Source of the DNA: Paramyrothecium sp. XJ0827
Taxonomy: Eukaryota; Ascomycota; Sordariomycetes; Hypocreales; Stachybotryaceae
Assembly: GCA_020881915.1 (NCBI GenBank)
Contig: JAJFPB010000007.1
Location: forward strand, 248,001-312,000
Direction: 5' to 3'
Length of the DNA stretch: 64,000 nucleotides
The translations under genes and the position numbers were made by a program. The notes beneath the pieces were generated by a model. That model searched no databases and was not told the origin of the DNA. It was given only the letters and a program-made list of their open reading frames with translations. Each line of letters begins with the position of its first letter. Position 1 is the first letter of the stretch. This document shows positions 45,297-57,011 of the stretch, one piece after another.

Positions 45297-46877
45297 TTAC
45301 GAAGAATTGCTGTTGTCCGCACAGGAGAATGCTGCGCCAATCAAACCACTCCTGTACGCTTTGGTGATTTCATGAATGACGGCGTACGTGCCGCCAATTG
45401 TGATAAAGGCGCCCCAGCATACCAAGAGACAATTGAGAACGAACGCACATTTGTGCCACAGGGTCCCGCACCGGTAATCGCCATGCAAATAAAGCCAAAA
45501 GAGTCCAGGTAAGACGAGAGCCAAAGGGGCGAAGGCAATGCTCCCGGCGATGCCAATAATAAACTCAAAGATAGGCACCCCCGAGGCGATCAAGAAGCTG
45601 GTGATAACCATGAAAACCACACATGCAGCCCAACAGGACCAGTGCACCATAGAGTTCCTAACAAGATGCTCTGAGTTGCGTAGGGCACGGACAAAGAGAT
45701 ACTTTGCGCCAATATGCGCCCAAAGGGCGGCACTGACAAGTAGGCCGACAAGAGCAACACCGTAAGCAACCTTCTTGAGAACAGGCCCACCGCTGCCGAG
45801 CGACGGAGAGGCTATCCACTTGCCGCAGTAGGCATATACGACAAGACTGAAAGCCAGGTAGCATGAGGTCACAACGCTCATGCAGCATATCGCGGCCTTT
45901 TTGTACTCGCGTGGGTCCTTCATCTCTGAAATGACGGGCACGAATGCTGAGTTGGCTGCCGCGGCGCAGAAAATATTGGTCATGGCAAGGACGATGGCCG
46001 CGAAGCTGGACTCGCGGTTGACAAGGACAAACCCCAAATCAAAGTCACCCGTTTGCGGAGCTGCGGCCGGTTGATCGAGCGTTGTCACGCCCACCCTGGA
46101 AACATGTTATCAATGGGCCCGCTTTCCACATGAGAAGGTAGCTTCTGATTTACTCACACGACAATAAAGATTGCGATGAAGACAGAGGCAAAACCTGCCC
46201 ATGAGAACCACGCCATCTTCTCGAACTTCCTCACGCTAGCGATGAGGGCGATAGCAATTGTCGCGACGGTGGAGAACCAGTTGGTGCATATGGCGTGATT
46301 GGACAACGCGTTCAGCCCGACTGAGACGCCAATGATGCCAGAGCCCGTGCAGACAATATAGGCGATGAGGAACAGCACGCCCGTCACCTCGCGCAGGATG
46401 GGACCTCCCAAAATGTATGCCATGTCGGCAATAGAGTGGCAAGATGGGTACTTGGACTGGAAATGGCCAAGGACGAGCGCCGCGTATAGGTTGATGAGCT
46501 GGAAGATGCCAATCGCAAAGCCGCCAGGCACGGCGCCAAGGAGATGGACAGACGGTGGGATTGCCAGGACACCCGTGGCAAAAACGGCTGTGTGAAAGCT
46601 CCCGTTAGCATGATTCTCAAGCAATAAAGGCCGGTAGCCGTTCATTGTGAAGGGTTTGGGCGGAGTCACGGCTGAACTAACTTTTCAAGAAGATCATTGA
46701 GGCATGCTGCCAGCTGACAGTCCGGAAGTTAACACCACCATTTTCGCTGTCAAAGACGCCTCCCGCGGGCTGCGAGTGTTCGGGCTTCCCGATATTGACG
46801 CTCTCGGTGGTGCCGGCGCGCTGTATGGTCAGAGACCGGCGCTCACCAAGGGCATTCTCGTGCTTCTCAACCGACAT
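45297..46877 (-). CDS. Amino-acid transporter, AAAP family (474 aa, 3 exons)
   Basis: Exons are 46877..46682, 46587..46158 and 46095..45297 (introns 94 and 62 bp; donors GTTAGT and GTGAGT; the total is a whole number of codons). The hydrophilic N-terminus ends in 'FRTVSWQHASMIFLK', followed across the first intron by 'TVFATGVLAIPPSVHLLG', the first transmembrane segment and start motif of the AAAP (Pfam Aa_trans) family. About ten to eleven hydrophobic segments follow. Members are proton-coupled amino-acid permeases of the plasma membrane or vacuole. It is convergent with the amidase, 300 bp away, so it is likely the uptake partner of that pathway (inference). Confidence 0.9.
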
Positions 46878-48452
46878 GATTGGAACTACCGGACAGAAGA
46901 TGCGAGGAAAGATCACGCAGCCAACAAAGACGGATAGGGGTAAGTGTAGAGAGGAAAGAATCAACTAAATAGTTTGCAGGACAAGGGGGATATCAGGTAA
47001 GCTTCAAAGATTCTTTGTCTGTAAGGGTGAAATCTGTATCTTGTATCAAGCTTGGTTAACAGCGCCTAGCTGATGATAACAAGGTAGTGAGGTCGCTATC
47101 AGTTAGTAACTGGAGTCCCCCGCAAATTTGTTGAACGAGGCTAGCTCAGCCAAGGGCGCTATCTGTTAGCTGTTGGAGCTCTCCGCAAAGTTGGTGGACT
47201 CGCTGATAAGAGGATAAAAACAAGTCCTGTATAGATCTAAAGACAGTGACCTTCTGGTCTGTGGAGAAGTAATCACAATAGGAACTTCATGATTCATGCA
47301 GATCGTAGATAACATCACCCGCCACGTTCTTCACAACCCCGGATTATATGTCAAGGCATGTTCTTGTGAAGTCATTTGTGCTTTGACTTTATGACGAGAC
47401 AAACGAGAAAGCCGTGCGACTCGACACCGCTCTATCAGATCATAAGCGCGGTTACTTGTTTGTTTTTTCATTTTACGCGATATTTGGAAACACTACGGTC
47501 ACTTGGACATCTTGTATTGCAGCATATTTCCAAGCCATTCAACTCAACCTCGTATAGCATTCTTAGGAGTTGCGATAAAATGCAAATAACATCCTTGGGC
47601 TTAGTCTTGATTGTTTCTAGAAGATAAGATGGCATATCAGAGTTTCAGGACCATCTTCTTGCTATTGATAGGTGGTGACCCATTCCCAAAATCAAGTACC
47701 TGAATGCAGACAACTTCAATATCTACCCCAGCAGCAAAAGGCATATAATCGAGCGGGCTTTCCTGGTGGGGCGGTTATTACAAATCACAACTCCTTGACC
47801 CAACTTAGCAGATTGGGGTTGAAATTCCAGTGCTAGCTGGAACCCAGATGCATGCATGGTGGAGTAAGAATACCAGTCTGCATTCGAGTCATTCGCCTGC
47901 TGTACAACCCATGTAAAATACACAAACACCTACGGCTTCCTTGACTTGTGCAGTAATTCGCTAGCTTAGGTCAAGCGTCAAGCGTGATCTTATGGTTCAC
48001 GATAACAAAGGTCCTGGCTGATCTCCGCAAAGAGGTGGCGCCCAGCTTGTCGTCTGTTTATACCAAGCCTGACTCAGAAATGCCAAAGACCAGCACATCA
48101 GAGACCCACGCCAGCACCATCAGCCGCAGTGCATCAGCACTACACCTTACTGAAGTCGACTAGTTCGATTATCTCTCAAGTGACTGCATGTTCAACTCCA
48201 TCCAGCAGCACCCTACACAATCTCGTAGTTTTTGCCAGAGGTTAAACTGACGATCAAGTATTTGTGGACCTAAGCATGCAGGATGCAGCCTCCCTTGTCC
48301 ATCCTGGCCGCTGATATGTCTCCTGCTTACTTGCTCGATATCATCGCAAAGTTCCATAAGAATGACTATAAATATTCCCCTCTCATTTCACTCTAGCTAA
48401 CTCCTTTCTTCCAAGGCACGACACCCTTGGTTTCATCGTTTCACTTCCCATC
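46878..48452. other. Divergent intergenic region with an imperfect tandem repeat
   Basis: About 1.6 kb. A roughly 65-bp unit starting 'CGCTATC.GTTAG' occurs at about 47091 and again at about 47157, with CCGCAAA in both. No supported gene. Confidence 0.45.
48367..48373 (+). promoter_or_regulatory. TATA box of the GMC oxidoreductase
   Basis: TATAAAT, about 80 bp upstream of the ATG at 48453, followed by a C/T-rich leader as is common in highly expressed fungal genes. Confidence 0.5.
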
Positions 48453-50492
48453 ATGATTTACTCTCATCTTACCGCTTTCACTGTGGTGACCCGCTTCCTG
48501 GTGCACCCCGCTTCTGCTGCCCCTTTCTTCAAGGGTGTCCCTCGTACGGCCTCTCAAATTGATGAGTCGTACGACTATGTCGTTATTGGCTCTGGCGCCG
48601 GTGGCCTCGTGCTGGCCAACAGGCTGTCTGCAGATCCCAGTGCGTGAACAGGAATCCGCCAAGGATACGAGTACTGTAGACTGACAGAGTTCCCAACAGA
48701 CAACAAAGTCCTCCTAATTGAGGCCGGTGACTTGTAGGTATAGCCCTAGGAAAAGAAGCATGCAATTGCTGACGCACGCAAAAGTCCCCAAAAGGAGAAT
48801 TACGTCGAGGTACCAGGGTATTTGCCCTTGAGCGAGATCGTCGGTAGTCAATATGATTGGAACTTTACTTGGGCTGCCAACCCCGACACCAATGGCCGTG
48901 CCATCAAACTCGCCCAAGGCAAAATGGTCGGTGGCGGCACCGGCTTTAACCGACTGAATTTGGACCGGGGTTTTGTGCAAGACTACGACAATTGGGAGGC
49001 CCTCGGCAACAAGGGCTGGAATTGGAACAACCTCTTGCCGTACTTCAAGAAGAACGAGAGAGTGATCCACCCGGATCCAGTCCACGCCAAGGAGTGGGGC
49101 ATGTACGTCCAGGACGAGTTTCATGGCCATGACGGCGAGATGTACTCGCTGTACTCACCATGGATCTTCCCCTCGACACACAATATCATTGATGCCGTCA
49201 ATGAGCTCGGTCTTCCATTCGCCAAAGACCAAGCCAACGGCCGCCCTTTGGGTGCATATTGGTGCCCTCACAACCAGTCCCCAAAGAACTATACCAAATG
49301 GGACGCTCGAGATGCGTGGTGGGAAGGTGTCAGTCGGCAGAACTTCCACCTCCTGGCTGGTAATACCGTGACGAAGCTGGTGACCAAGAAGTCTAACGGC
49401 GAAGTTAGAGTCACTGATGTTGAGTTCGCTGCCAGCGCTTCGGCCCAAAGGCAGACGGTCAGGGTCAACAAGGAGGCCATTCTGTCAGCCGGTGCCATCT
49501 TCTCCCCTCAGATCCTACAGGTGTCTGGGATCGGGGACCGCGAGCACCTAGAGAAGATCGGAATCGAGACTATTGTCAATCTGCCTGGCGTTGGTCACAA
49601 CTTACACGATCACCCTCTGCTGCGCGTCACCAACGACCTCAACATCGACATCCAGTATCGAAACCTGTGGACAAACGAAACTTTCCTTGCTGAGGCCTGG
49701 GAGCAGTTTGAACAGGGCACCGGTCCCCTCACTACACCTGGAGGTGATTTCCTCATCTACCTACCCCTGTCCCTCTTTTCTCAAAGCTCCAAGAAGCTTG
49801 CCAAAGCCGCTGAGAAGCAAAAGCCGGAATTCTACAACGGCAGGGGCATTCCCAAAGATGTTATAAAAGGCTACCAGCGCCAACACAAGCTTCTCACCGA
49901 TGTTCTGACGTCCAAAGATACTGGCATGGTCGAACTGCTATGGGATGACGGTTCTTTCTCCATCGGCTTGTCCCAGCCCTTCTCTCGCGGGAGTGTCAAG
50001 GCTATATCTGACAATGTTTTCGACTACCCGGTCGCTGACGTTGCCTACCTGCGCAATCCTATTGATATCTCAGTTGGCATTGACGCTATCCGCCTCACCC
50101 GTGATCTTATCCGCTCCGATGCTCTCGCGCCCCTCGAGCCTATTGCCGTGAACCCCACCGACGACCTGGAAAGTGATGCTCAACTTGAGAAATGGGTCCG
50201 TGATAATGTTGGTCCTTTCCATCACCCTGTCGGCACAACATCGCTGCTCCCTCGTGAGAATGGTGGTGTCGTTGACACTAACCTCAAAGTCTACGGTACC
50301 ACCAATTTGCGTGTGGTTGACGCCGGTGTTATCCCTTTGATCCCAGCTACCCATATTCAGCAGAGTGTCCAAGCTATTTCTGAAAGAGTCAGTCATCCAC
50401 TTCCTGTGCCCCCATTAATCACCAACTCGACGTACTAACTACACGCGTAGGCCGCAGATATCATTCTTGGAAGGATCAATAATTATGACTAG
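48453..50492 (+). CDS. Secreted GMC oxidoreductase (624 aa, 4 exons)
   Basis: Exons are 48453..48639, 48700..48733, 48786..50397 and 50451..50492; the total is a whole number of codons. The last intron has a perfect TACTAAC branch site. A signal peptide (MIYSHLTAFTVVTRFLVHPASA) precedes the FAD-binding 'YVVIGSGAGGLVLANRL' and 'VLLIEAGD', then 'LAQGKMVGGGTGFN' (GMC signature 1) and 'GAIFSPQILQVSGIG' (signature 2). Near the C-terminus are 'GPFHHPVGTTSL' and 'PATHIQQSVQAISE', which carry the catalytic His and its partner. Such flavoenzymes (aryl-alcohol, glucose or choline-type oxidases/dehydrogenases) oxidise alcohols outside the cell and often make H2O2. The exact substrate cannot be told. It is convergent with a CMD-like gene. 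Confidence 0.92.
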
Positions 50493-50811
50493 GTCGTTAG
50501 AGCAACGATAGACCAAAGTTAAAAGAGTTCAGATTTTACGTCATATGTTTCTGAAAAAGTGGTTTTTGGAAACCACTTTGCGTAAAAGGCTAGGCGAGAT
50601 TTCTTCCAAATCGTGGTGAACATGCATGAAAGTGATACCCTTGGTGTAATCTTTGTGACATAATTTTGAACGTACTATCTGCTTCCGGATGCCATTTTTC
50701 AATTGCAATGTTTTATTTGAATAATTCCTCATGGTCACTCGGGCATTTGGGTCATCTTGACTTATCGTGTGCAGTGTACAGCGAGACTTTTGTGTTTTCA
50801 TATATCCATGT
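50493..50811. other. Convergent intergenic region
   Basis: No gene seen. Confidence 0.45.
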
Positions 50812-51353
50812 TTAAGCTTCCGCCGATTTCCCGCCAAGCTGCCTCTTATGCTCACCAGCAGCTGCCATATCGTTTATAGTCTTTTCAGCAACCTTCATGG
50901 CTTCGACGCCTGCGGGGACACCGACGTAGATTGTGGCCTGGAGAACTGCCTCGCGAATCTCAAGCTCGGATAAACCATTGTTCAACGCGCCACGGACGTG
51001 AATACCCAATTCAGGCCAGCTCTTGATGGCAATAAGCATTCCAATATCTGAAGAAACCTGTCAGTAACACTCGTTTCTAGGCTTTGAGCTTGGGAGTAGT
51101 ACTAAGTAGACTGCGTTGTTTGCGGTCGAGGCCAGTTCGAGACCAGATATTTCCCCAGCACCATCTGTTATGTGTCAGCTATGGTAGACATGGTTAACAG
51201 ATCGTAGTGAGCATACTCAGTAACCAGCTGTTGACCAGGGAAGGCGAATTCGCTGGACCCGTTTCTTAGAGCATTGTTGACGTATTGCTCACCCACAACC
51301 TCACGACGGTTCTTCAGACCCTGCTCGAACAACTCTTTGTTTCCTAAGGACAT
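50812..51353 (-). CDS. Carboxymuconolactone-decarboxylase-like protein (144 aa, 3 exons)
   Basis: Exons are 51353..51217, 51164..51103 and 51047..50812 (introns 52 and 55 bp; the total is a whole number of codons). The start is the ATG giving [21 protein letters not shown]; the frame extends upstream without an ATG. The order 'GEQYVNNAL', '[19 protein letters not shown]', '[20 protein letters not shown]' and '[15 protein letters not shown]' is the CMD/AhpD-like helical fold at its usual single-domain length. In bacteria such proteins act in the beta-ketoadipate branch of aromatic breakdown or as peroxidase partners; fungal members are often of unknown role. The nearby lactonase-like and hydroxyacid dehydrogenase genes fit a catabolic setting. 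Confidence 0.87.
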
Positions 51354-52149
51354 GATGGCGATGGCTTGAGTTCCGTGTTTCAAGTAGTGCTTTCACAGAT
51401 AATAACATACAAAAGACGCGAATTATCAGGCTGTAAATATGTGCACCCCGACATCTCCGGTCGGTTGCCGGCTACGTTTTCCTCTCCAACAATTCCTGAC
51501 TTTCAACCCCGACCCTGACGTCAAGGTTACCTTAAACGCAACACTAGCTGACCCTGGTAGCGCCAACATTGTTTGTGGGGTTGTACCACTAGAGCTGACA
51601 CTTTTCCTTTGCATTAGCAATTCAGATGTGTCAGCTTGACTTAATTTGTGCGATGTGGGATTTGCTACCCTTTTAATCCCCACGTGAAGTGAATAACTCA
51701 CTCAACGAGACAATGGCTATCTTAGGGGATCAAAGTCAGCCCTTCACCCCGTTCCGCAGGGCGAGGGCCACGCCGATCTCGGAAATAATGAATTGAACTC
51801 CAACAAAGCTGAGCTTACTGTGGAGGAGGTTCTCACTTGACGCCTTTGTGAAGCCAGTGTGTACCTTTTGGTATAGTGAGCCTTGCCTTGATCAGTTGGG
51901 GAATGTGAATGTTAGCCAGGAACTTTAGAGAGATGCATGTGAAATACAAGCAATCTAACGTACTGAGCCTTTAATCATGTTTCTCAGCTATTGCTTAATA
52001 TGGTGGAATGACTTGACTCGTCCTAGCAACGTCTAGCCCTCGATCTACGCGTCCAATACATATTGTGGCGTAATGTGAACCGTACCATTAGTGCCTGAAC
52101 TGATCCAACATGTGTCTCTGCGTCTGTTCAATCAACTATCAAGGCTAAG
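51354..52149. other. Intergenic, no supported gene
   Basis: Only short overlapping ORFs. Probable promoter of the CMD-like gene and 3' flank of the hydrolase. Confidence 0.45.
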
Positions 52150-53169
52150 TCAAAGTACTCCTGGGAAAAACCGCCCCAGGCGTTTCGCCTCCTTCTCCCA
52201 AACCACGTCGTGCGCAAACACCACCTCCACCGGCCCAAGCTCCGACTCTCCTCTCATAGTCCGCCTGATAACGTCGAGAGTTCTTTCAGCAGCCGCCTTG
52301 TTCTTGTGGATGCAGCAGATCGTGCGGTTCGGTGGTAATTGTCCGATCTCGTCGACCCAAGTGGCGATCTGTTTCTCACCTGTAAGAAGTCGTTCGTCAT
52401 GGCATGAATCTCCTGCAAGATAGATGTACCGCCCGTCTTCAAGACGGCAAAGCAGGTTAATGTGCCCATCTAGGTGACCTGGTGCCGAGACGACGTGAAC
52501 GCTCCCGTCACCGAAGACATCTAGCGTGGCATCGAAGAGTCCAAGTGGTCGCCAAGACCTATCCAGCAGCAGTGGAGAGGACAATTCTGTCCTCGTGGTC
52601 AGGCTCAGGGTCGGTTTGGATACGCGTTTAGGATCAAGGGGCGTCAATGGCCCGCCAATTGGACCGAGCTCCACCGTTCTCTTGGGGTCGAGGATGCCCT
52701 CCTCAAAGTGGTTATGGGCACCGGAAGCCCCACCTGGGTGACTACCATCTATGAGACTCACGGCTCCAGGACCCACAATATACGTGCTTCGCGGGTAATG
52801 GGATGGGGTTCCGATATGATCCCAGTGCAGGTGGCTAAAAATAACGTGATTGATGTCGTCTGGCCCAAGGCCGCCTCGTGCTAGCGAAGCAACAGTGTCT
52901 GGGTCGCCTGATACGGGCTCGCGCGTTTGCAAGTGTCTCTGGATGGAGGCCGCATAATCAGTAAGGGTCTGGCGGATGCCAAGGTCGAAAATGAGGCGTG
53001 TTGTCAAGCACGTCGTACTGTTGGTGTGTTGAATAAGGAATGAAAGCGAGGGAACCGTTTTACGTGCTGTAGGGTCGTCAAGTGGTGTGACGAAAAGTCG
53101 TTCGGGTAATGTTAAGAAGCCGCCGTCAAGGGCATGCACTGAAACGTGACCCGTAGTCGAAAATGCCAT
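52150..53169 (-). CDS. Metallo-beta-lactamase-fold hydrolase, lactonase-like (339 aa)
   Basis: An intronless ORF; the start chosen is the ATG at 53169 (MAFSTTGHVSVHALDGG), because the 32 codons upstream do not resemble the family. The zinc-binding HxHxDH motif is 'SHLHWDHIG' (about 142-150), with further ligands in 'APGHLDGHINLL' and 'LAGDSCHD'. A closing 'VVFAHDVVWE' gives the last metal-site His/Asp. The layout fits quorum-quenching-lactonase/AttM-like fungal hydrolases, which open lactone or lactam rings. No signal peptide. It is in tandem with the dehydrogenase at 53.6-54.7 kb and close to the CMD-like gene. Confidence 0.88.
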   Translation of the reverse strand: MAFSTTGHVSVHALDGGFLTLPERLFVTPLDDPTARKTVPSLSFLIQHTNSTTCLTTRLIFDLGIRQTLTDYAASIQRHLQTREPVSGDPDTVASLARGGLGPDDINHVIFSHLHWDHIGTPSHYPRSTYIVGPGAVSLIDGSHPGGASGAHNHFEEGILDPKRTVELGPIGGPLTPLDPKRVSKPTLSLTTRTELSSPLLLDRSWRPLGLFDATLDVFGDGSVHVVSAPGHLDGHINLLCRLEDGRYIYLAGDSCHDERLLTGEKQIATWVDEIGQLPPNRTICCIHKNKAAAERTLDVIRRTMRGESELGPVEVVFAHDVVWEKEAKRLGRFFPGVL

Positions 53170-53592
53170 TGTGTGTCCCTTCGCACCGAGGACAGAAGCA
53201 AAGGAAAAAAGGTCGATCAAAGCAGAAGACAGTGCAGCACGTTGGTGCAAGCAGCATCCGCGCACAAATATGCTATCAAGTAACTAGCGTCGATTGGTGC
53301 AAATAGATCCACCTCCTTCATATAGCTCTAATTTGACTTGAGTGAGCACTAGGAAGGATGTATGTCTGGATGGGACTGATCCTGAGCTGGGGTAGAAATA
53401 CCAAGCTTCTCAGATTACCCAGACCACCCTTTGTGAAAATTCTGTGTTTATTGGCCGCACTTTATTTATACAGATTGTAAAAGAAGCAAGTAAAACGCCA
53501 AACCTCAGAAGTGGTCGTGGCGGTCAAAGAGACGCTGCTATGGCTTGTTTTTCCAATCCTAGAGTTCACCTTTAAGTATACTAGCCTTTCGA
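53170..53592. other. Intergenic between two tandem minus-strand genes
   Basis: Should contain the promoter of the hydrolase. No gene seen. Confidence 0.45.
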
Positions 53593-54679
53593 TCAGCTCT
53601 GCAAACCTATTTGTGGTGATTCACCCTCATTCTCCTCCGAAAATAGTTTGTAGATGCTGCGGAAATCCTTTCCCCGCGTTTTGTCGTTTTCCAATGCCCT
53701 GCCATATAGTTCGCGGACTGTAGGTGCTGTGACAAGCTTGGCATCGAGGTGTTCGGCGAGCTCAAGGGCCATGTCAATAACGCCAGTGCACAGCTCAGTC
53801 GAGAAACCGCCCACAAAATCTTTAGCAGATGATGCCGTTTGCGAGATGCCTTTGACAGGGTTTTGCTCGCGACTGTTGTGTGACATGCCGGTAGATGTGT
53901 TGATGACGCTGGCGAGCTTAGGTAGGTCCAGGCCATACAACCGGCCCATATTCATGCCTTCGCAAACTCCGATCATGTTTAGAGCGGACATGTAGTTGTT
54001 GATAAGTTTGGTTGCTAGTCCGGCACCAGGTTTGCCGCAGTATGTGATTTCTTTTCCCATGAGTGCGAGAAGTGAGCGGTTGGCCTCAAAAACAGACTCG
54101 CAGCCACCGACCATGAATGTCAGCGTGCCAGCTAAGGCACCGTCGACTCCACCGGACACAGGGGCGTCGATAAAGTTGCCTAGTCCCGACTTTTCGACGG
54201 CTAATGCAACTTCCTGCGATGTCTTCACATCAATAGTTGAGCAGTCGATGAATGTCTTCGCCCTGTTGTGCATCTTTGGTTTGACGGCAAGCAGGCCGTT
54301 GTTCGGGTCCGTGAAGACACCACGTACATGCTTACCTTGGGGAAGCATGGTAATGATGACATCCTGAAGAGGTGCAAATTGTCAGCCACAACCGTCATTC
54401 AAAGTGGTCTTCAGCCATTTCGTTGTTCTGCTTGGTATCTCATTTTTTCAAGGTGCAACTCACACTTTGCTGTGCGACCTCAAGTGGATTCTGGGCGACG
54501 TGGATGATACCCGGAGTTTCGGCCAGCCACTGGTTTAGACGTGCAGTATTGATTTCGCTGACAGTGAGAGACGATTCGGCGGGTATGCCTTTCCGTAGAT
54601 TCTTGGCCATACCCCATCCCATAACTCCGAGGCCGATGAAACCATACGAGATAGGCTGAGACTCTTGCTCGCAGGACAT
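53593..54679 (-). CDS. 3-hydroxyisobutyrate-dehydrogenase-like oxidoreductase (328 aa, one intron)
   Basis: Exons are 54679..54464 and 54363..53593, with a 100-bp intron (GTGAGT donor, CTTCAG acceptor, phase 0); the total is a whole number of codons. The N-terminal Rossmann motif is 'GFIGLGVMGWGMAKNL'. After the intron come 'DVIITMLPQ', then the family's substrate-binding 'DAPVSGGVDGALAGTLTFMVGG', and 'GKPGAGLATKLINNYM' with the catalytic Lys and Asn. This is the beta-hydroxyacid dehydrogenase family (3-hydroxyisobutyrate, tartronate-semialdehyde, 6-phosphogluconate types), acting on a short hydroxyacid with NAD(P). No clear mitochondrial presequence is seen, so a cytosolic member is likely. 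It could finish the degradation of products from the neighbouring hydrolase. Confidence 0.9.
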
Positions 54680-55618
54680 GATTGCAGAGAATTGTGGATG
54701 CTGTGCCGAATTCTTGTTGATATAATTGAGGCCCATCACAATACCTCAAGAATCTGGCCGACTTTGAGGATTTCTTCGCCGGTATATTCACTGACATTGA
54801 GTGATAGTCGTCTCCGTATCTATCGCCGTCCCTGTTGGAGAGGAAACTCGGGTGTGGAGTTGCTGTTGGAGTCGAATTACTAAGGGCCTTTACAAAAACC
54901 CATAATCTTGAGATGGAAGGTAGAAAAGCGGGGTTCTTGTTTTCCCCGGGACAAGGATATCGTTAGCGCATGGTGCGGGCCATTTTGATGTTTTACCAAA
55001 AGCAAAGCCAACGGCTCTATTTTCCAAGGTTCAGGATAACAGCTGAGCTCTTCAGCTGAACATAGAAACATTTGATGAGCCTTTAGTGCCCAGGTAGCAT
55101 GACCATTCATAGATGTTATTCTACGAATACAGTCCAACATATTGCTGAGACAATGGGACCAAGAAAAATACAGAATTACGCATTTAATCAGCCTTTTGTT
55201 ACGAGGTTCGCCTGGTTTGAGTAGTTTTTGGGGCGCAGAGTAACTAAATTTGAATAAAATACATAAGCAGTCTAAGTTGCCCACATTGTGGCTTCCCGAA
55301 TGTCTCAGGAGTATCAAGATAGACAAAGATGGGAATGTTTACGCGCGTCGGTTGGCGCCTTGGTAACAGTATCCCCTGGAGCTGATAAGACCAGACGCTA
55401 CATGAAGCTCCAGTTTTCTCGCTAGCCCCCAGATCTCCTGCGTCTCCTAATACCAAAGTCACCCTCAAAAGCTTCAGTGAGATCCTCTTTCGTTCCCCCT
55501 TTCAGTGGCACGAGCAGCCTTGAAACCAAGCCCATATCAATTCGTAAAGAACAGGTCCATCCGATTAGTCAATTAAGATTAGAAATTAAGTTACTCTCCG
55601 CATAGCAAGAATAGATAA
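54680..55618. other. Intergenic, no supported gene
   Basis: About 940 bp; a minus-strand ORF at 54880-55326 has no family feature. Confidence 0.45.
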
Positions 55619-56028
55619 CTATTCCATCCGCTGTACCCGTCGCATGCGCCGGGACGAGCAAGGTGCAGGTGTATGAACTGGCACGCCGGGACTGGTAGAG
55701 TTTCCAGGGACTTCTGGCGCGACAACAACAGGTGTCTCGTTGATAGGAGTTTCATAAATAGGAGGCTTGACTGGTGTCTCGACTGGAGGCTCGACCGGAG
55801 TAGGAACAGGGGTCTCAACTGGTGTCTCGACAGGTGGTTCAATAGGAGTCTCGACAGGAGTCTCAATAGGCGGTATCACAGGTGTCGGAGTTGGAGTTTC
55901 GATCGGAGTTTGAACAGGAGTCTTGATAGGGGTTTCGCTGGGCGGCTGCACTGGGGTCTCAACCGGCGTTTCAACCGGAGTCTCGATAGGAGTTTCAACA
56001 GGAGTCTGGACAGGAGTCTCGACGGGCG

Positions 56029-56160
56029 TCTCAATGGGCGTCTCAATGGGCGTCTCAATGGGCGTCTCAATGGGCGTCTCAATGGGCGTCTCAATGGGCG
56101 TCTCAATGGGCGTCTCAATGGGCGTCTCAATGGGCGTCTCAATGGGCGTCTCAATGGGCG
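56029..56160 (-). repeat. 12-bp minisatellite, 11 perfect copies
   Basis: TCTCAATGGGCG repeated head-to-tail, encoding Pro-Ile-Glu-Thr on the minus strand within the split gene. It lies between more diverged copies of the same unit, so it is probably a recent expansion by slippage or unequal exchange. Confidence 0.95.
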
Positions 56161-56193
56161 TCTCCACCGGCGGTTCAACCGGAGTCTCAACGG

Positions 56194-56400
56194 GAGGCTC
56201 GACAGGAGGCTCGGCAGGAGGCTCGACAGGAGGCTCAACAGGTGGCTCAACAGGGGGTTGAACGGGGGGTTCGACAGGAGGCTCGGCAGGAGGCTCGACA
56301 GGAGGCTCAACAGGTGGCTCAACAGGGGGTTGAACGGGGGGTTCGACAGGAGGCTCAACGGGAGGTTCAACAGGGGGTTGAACGGGGGGCTCAACAGGAG
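56194..56400 (-). repeat. Degenerate proline-rich coding repeat with a tandem block duplication
   Basis: Units of 12 bp (for example CAGGAGGCTCGA) encode Pro-Val-Glu-Pro and variants. A block containing CAGGTGGCTCAACAGG is present twice, about 80 bp apart. Confidence 0.8.
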
Positions 56401-56539
56401 GTTGTGGAATCTCGACTGGTCTTTCCTCAAGAACCAAGCACTCACCCCACAATTCATGTCGAAGACGAAGGAGCTGGATCTTATTCGGTTGATCTTTGGG
56501 CTTTCCGATGCCGTAGAAGAAATTTAGGTTAGCTCCGAC

Positions 56540-56547
56540 ACCAACAC
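56540..56547. repeat. Target-site duplication, left copy
   Basis: ACCAACAC, directly repeated at 57409-57416 on the other side of the element. Confidence 0.9.
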
Positions 56548-57011
56548 CAGTGAAGTAAATAGTGCAAAATACGGTATACGATATTTTTTCAACGCCACAC
56601 TGCACTGGATTGTTTAGGAATTCGGTGCACTGCACGGCATACGGTATTCCACTATATTTAAGCAATATCGTATCGTAATATCATATCGCACGGCGTGCGA
56701 AGAGCCGCATGGCCTAAGCATAAAACTAACCAAATTGAGTAAGGTTGAGGCTCAAGATAGTCTCACGGACCCTAACAAGATGAAGCCATTCACAGCCAAC
56801 ATATAAGATTATACTATTGCCAGATAACGAGAACGCTCGGGAAAACGTTTTCCTAGACCTCGCTCGCGTATGTTAAGGGTTTACTTAAGCTACATTATTG
56901 ACTAATTTAACGTCACTCCTATTGCTTAGGTGTGAGAATGAAATAGGTAGATCTAGAGGTCAAAAGAAAACTCCACAGATTCGAGCATTATGAGTTTGAA
57001 TTGTTTGCATA

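Noticed and set aside
55673..56527. Long plus-strand ORF (284 aa) of Asn-Gly-Arg-Leu repeats, and a Gly-Val-Ser repeat ORF in another frame
   Set aside because: Shadows of the 12-bp minisatellite. A repeat unit divisible by three keeps several frames open, and the minus-strand frame is the one continuous with the gene.
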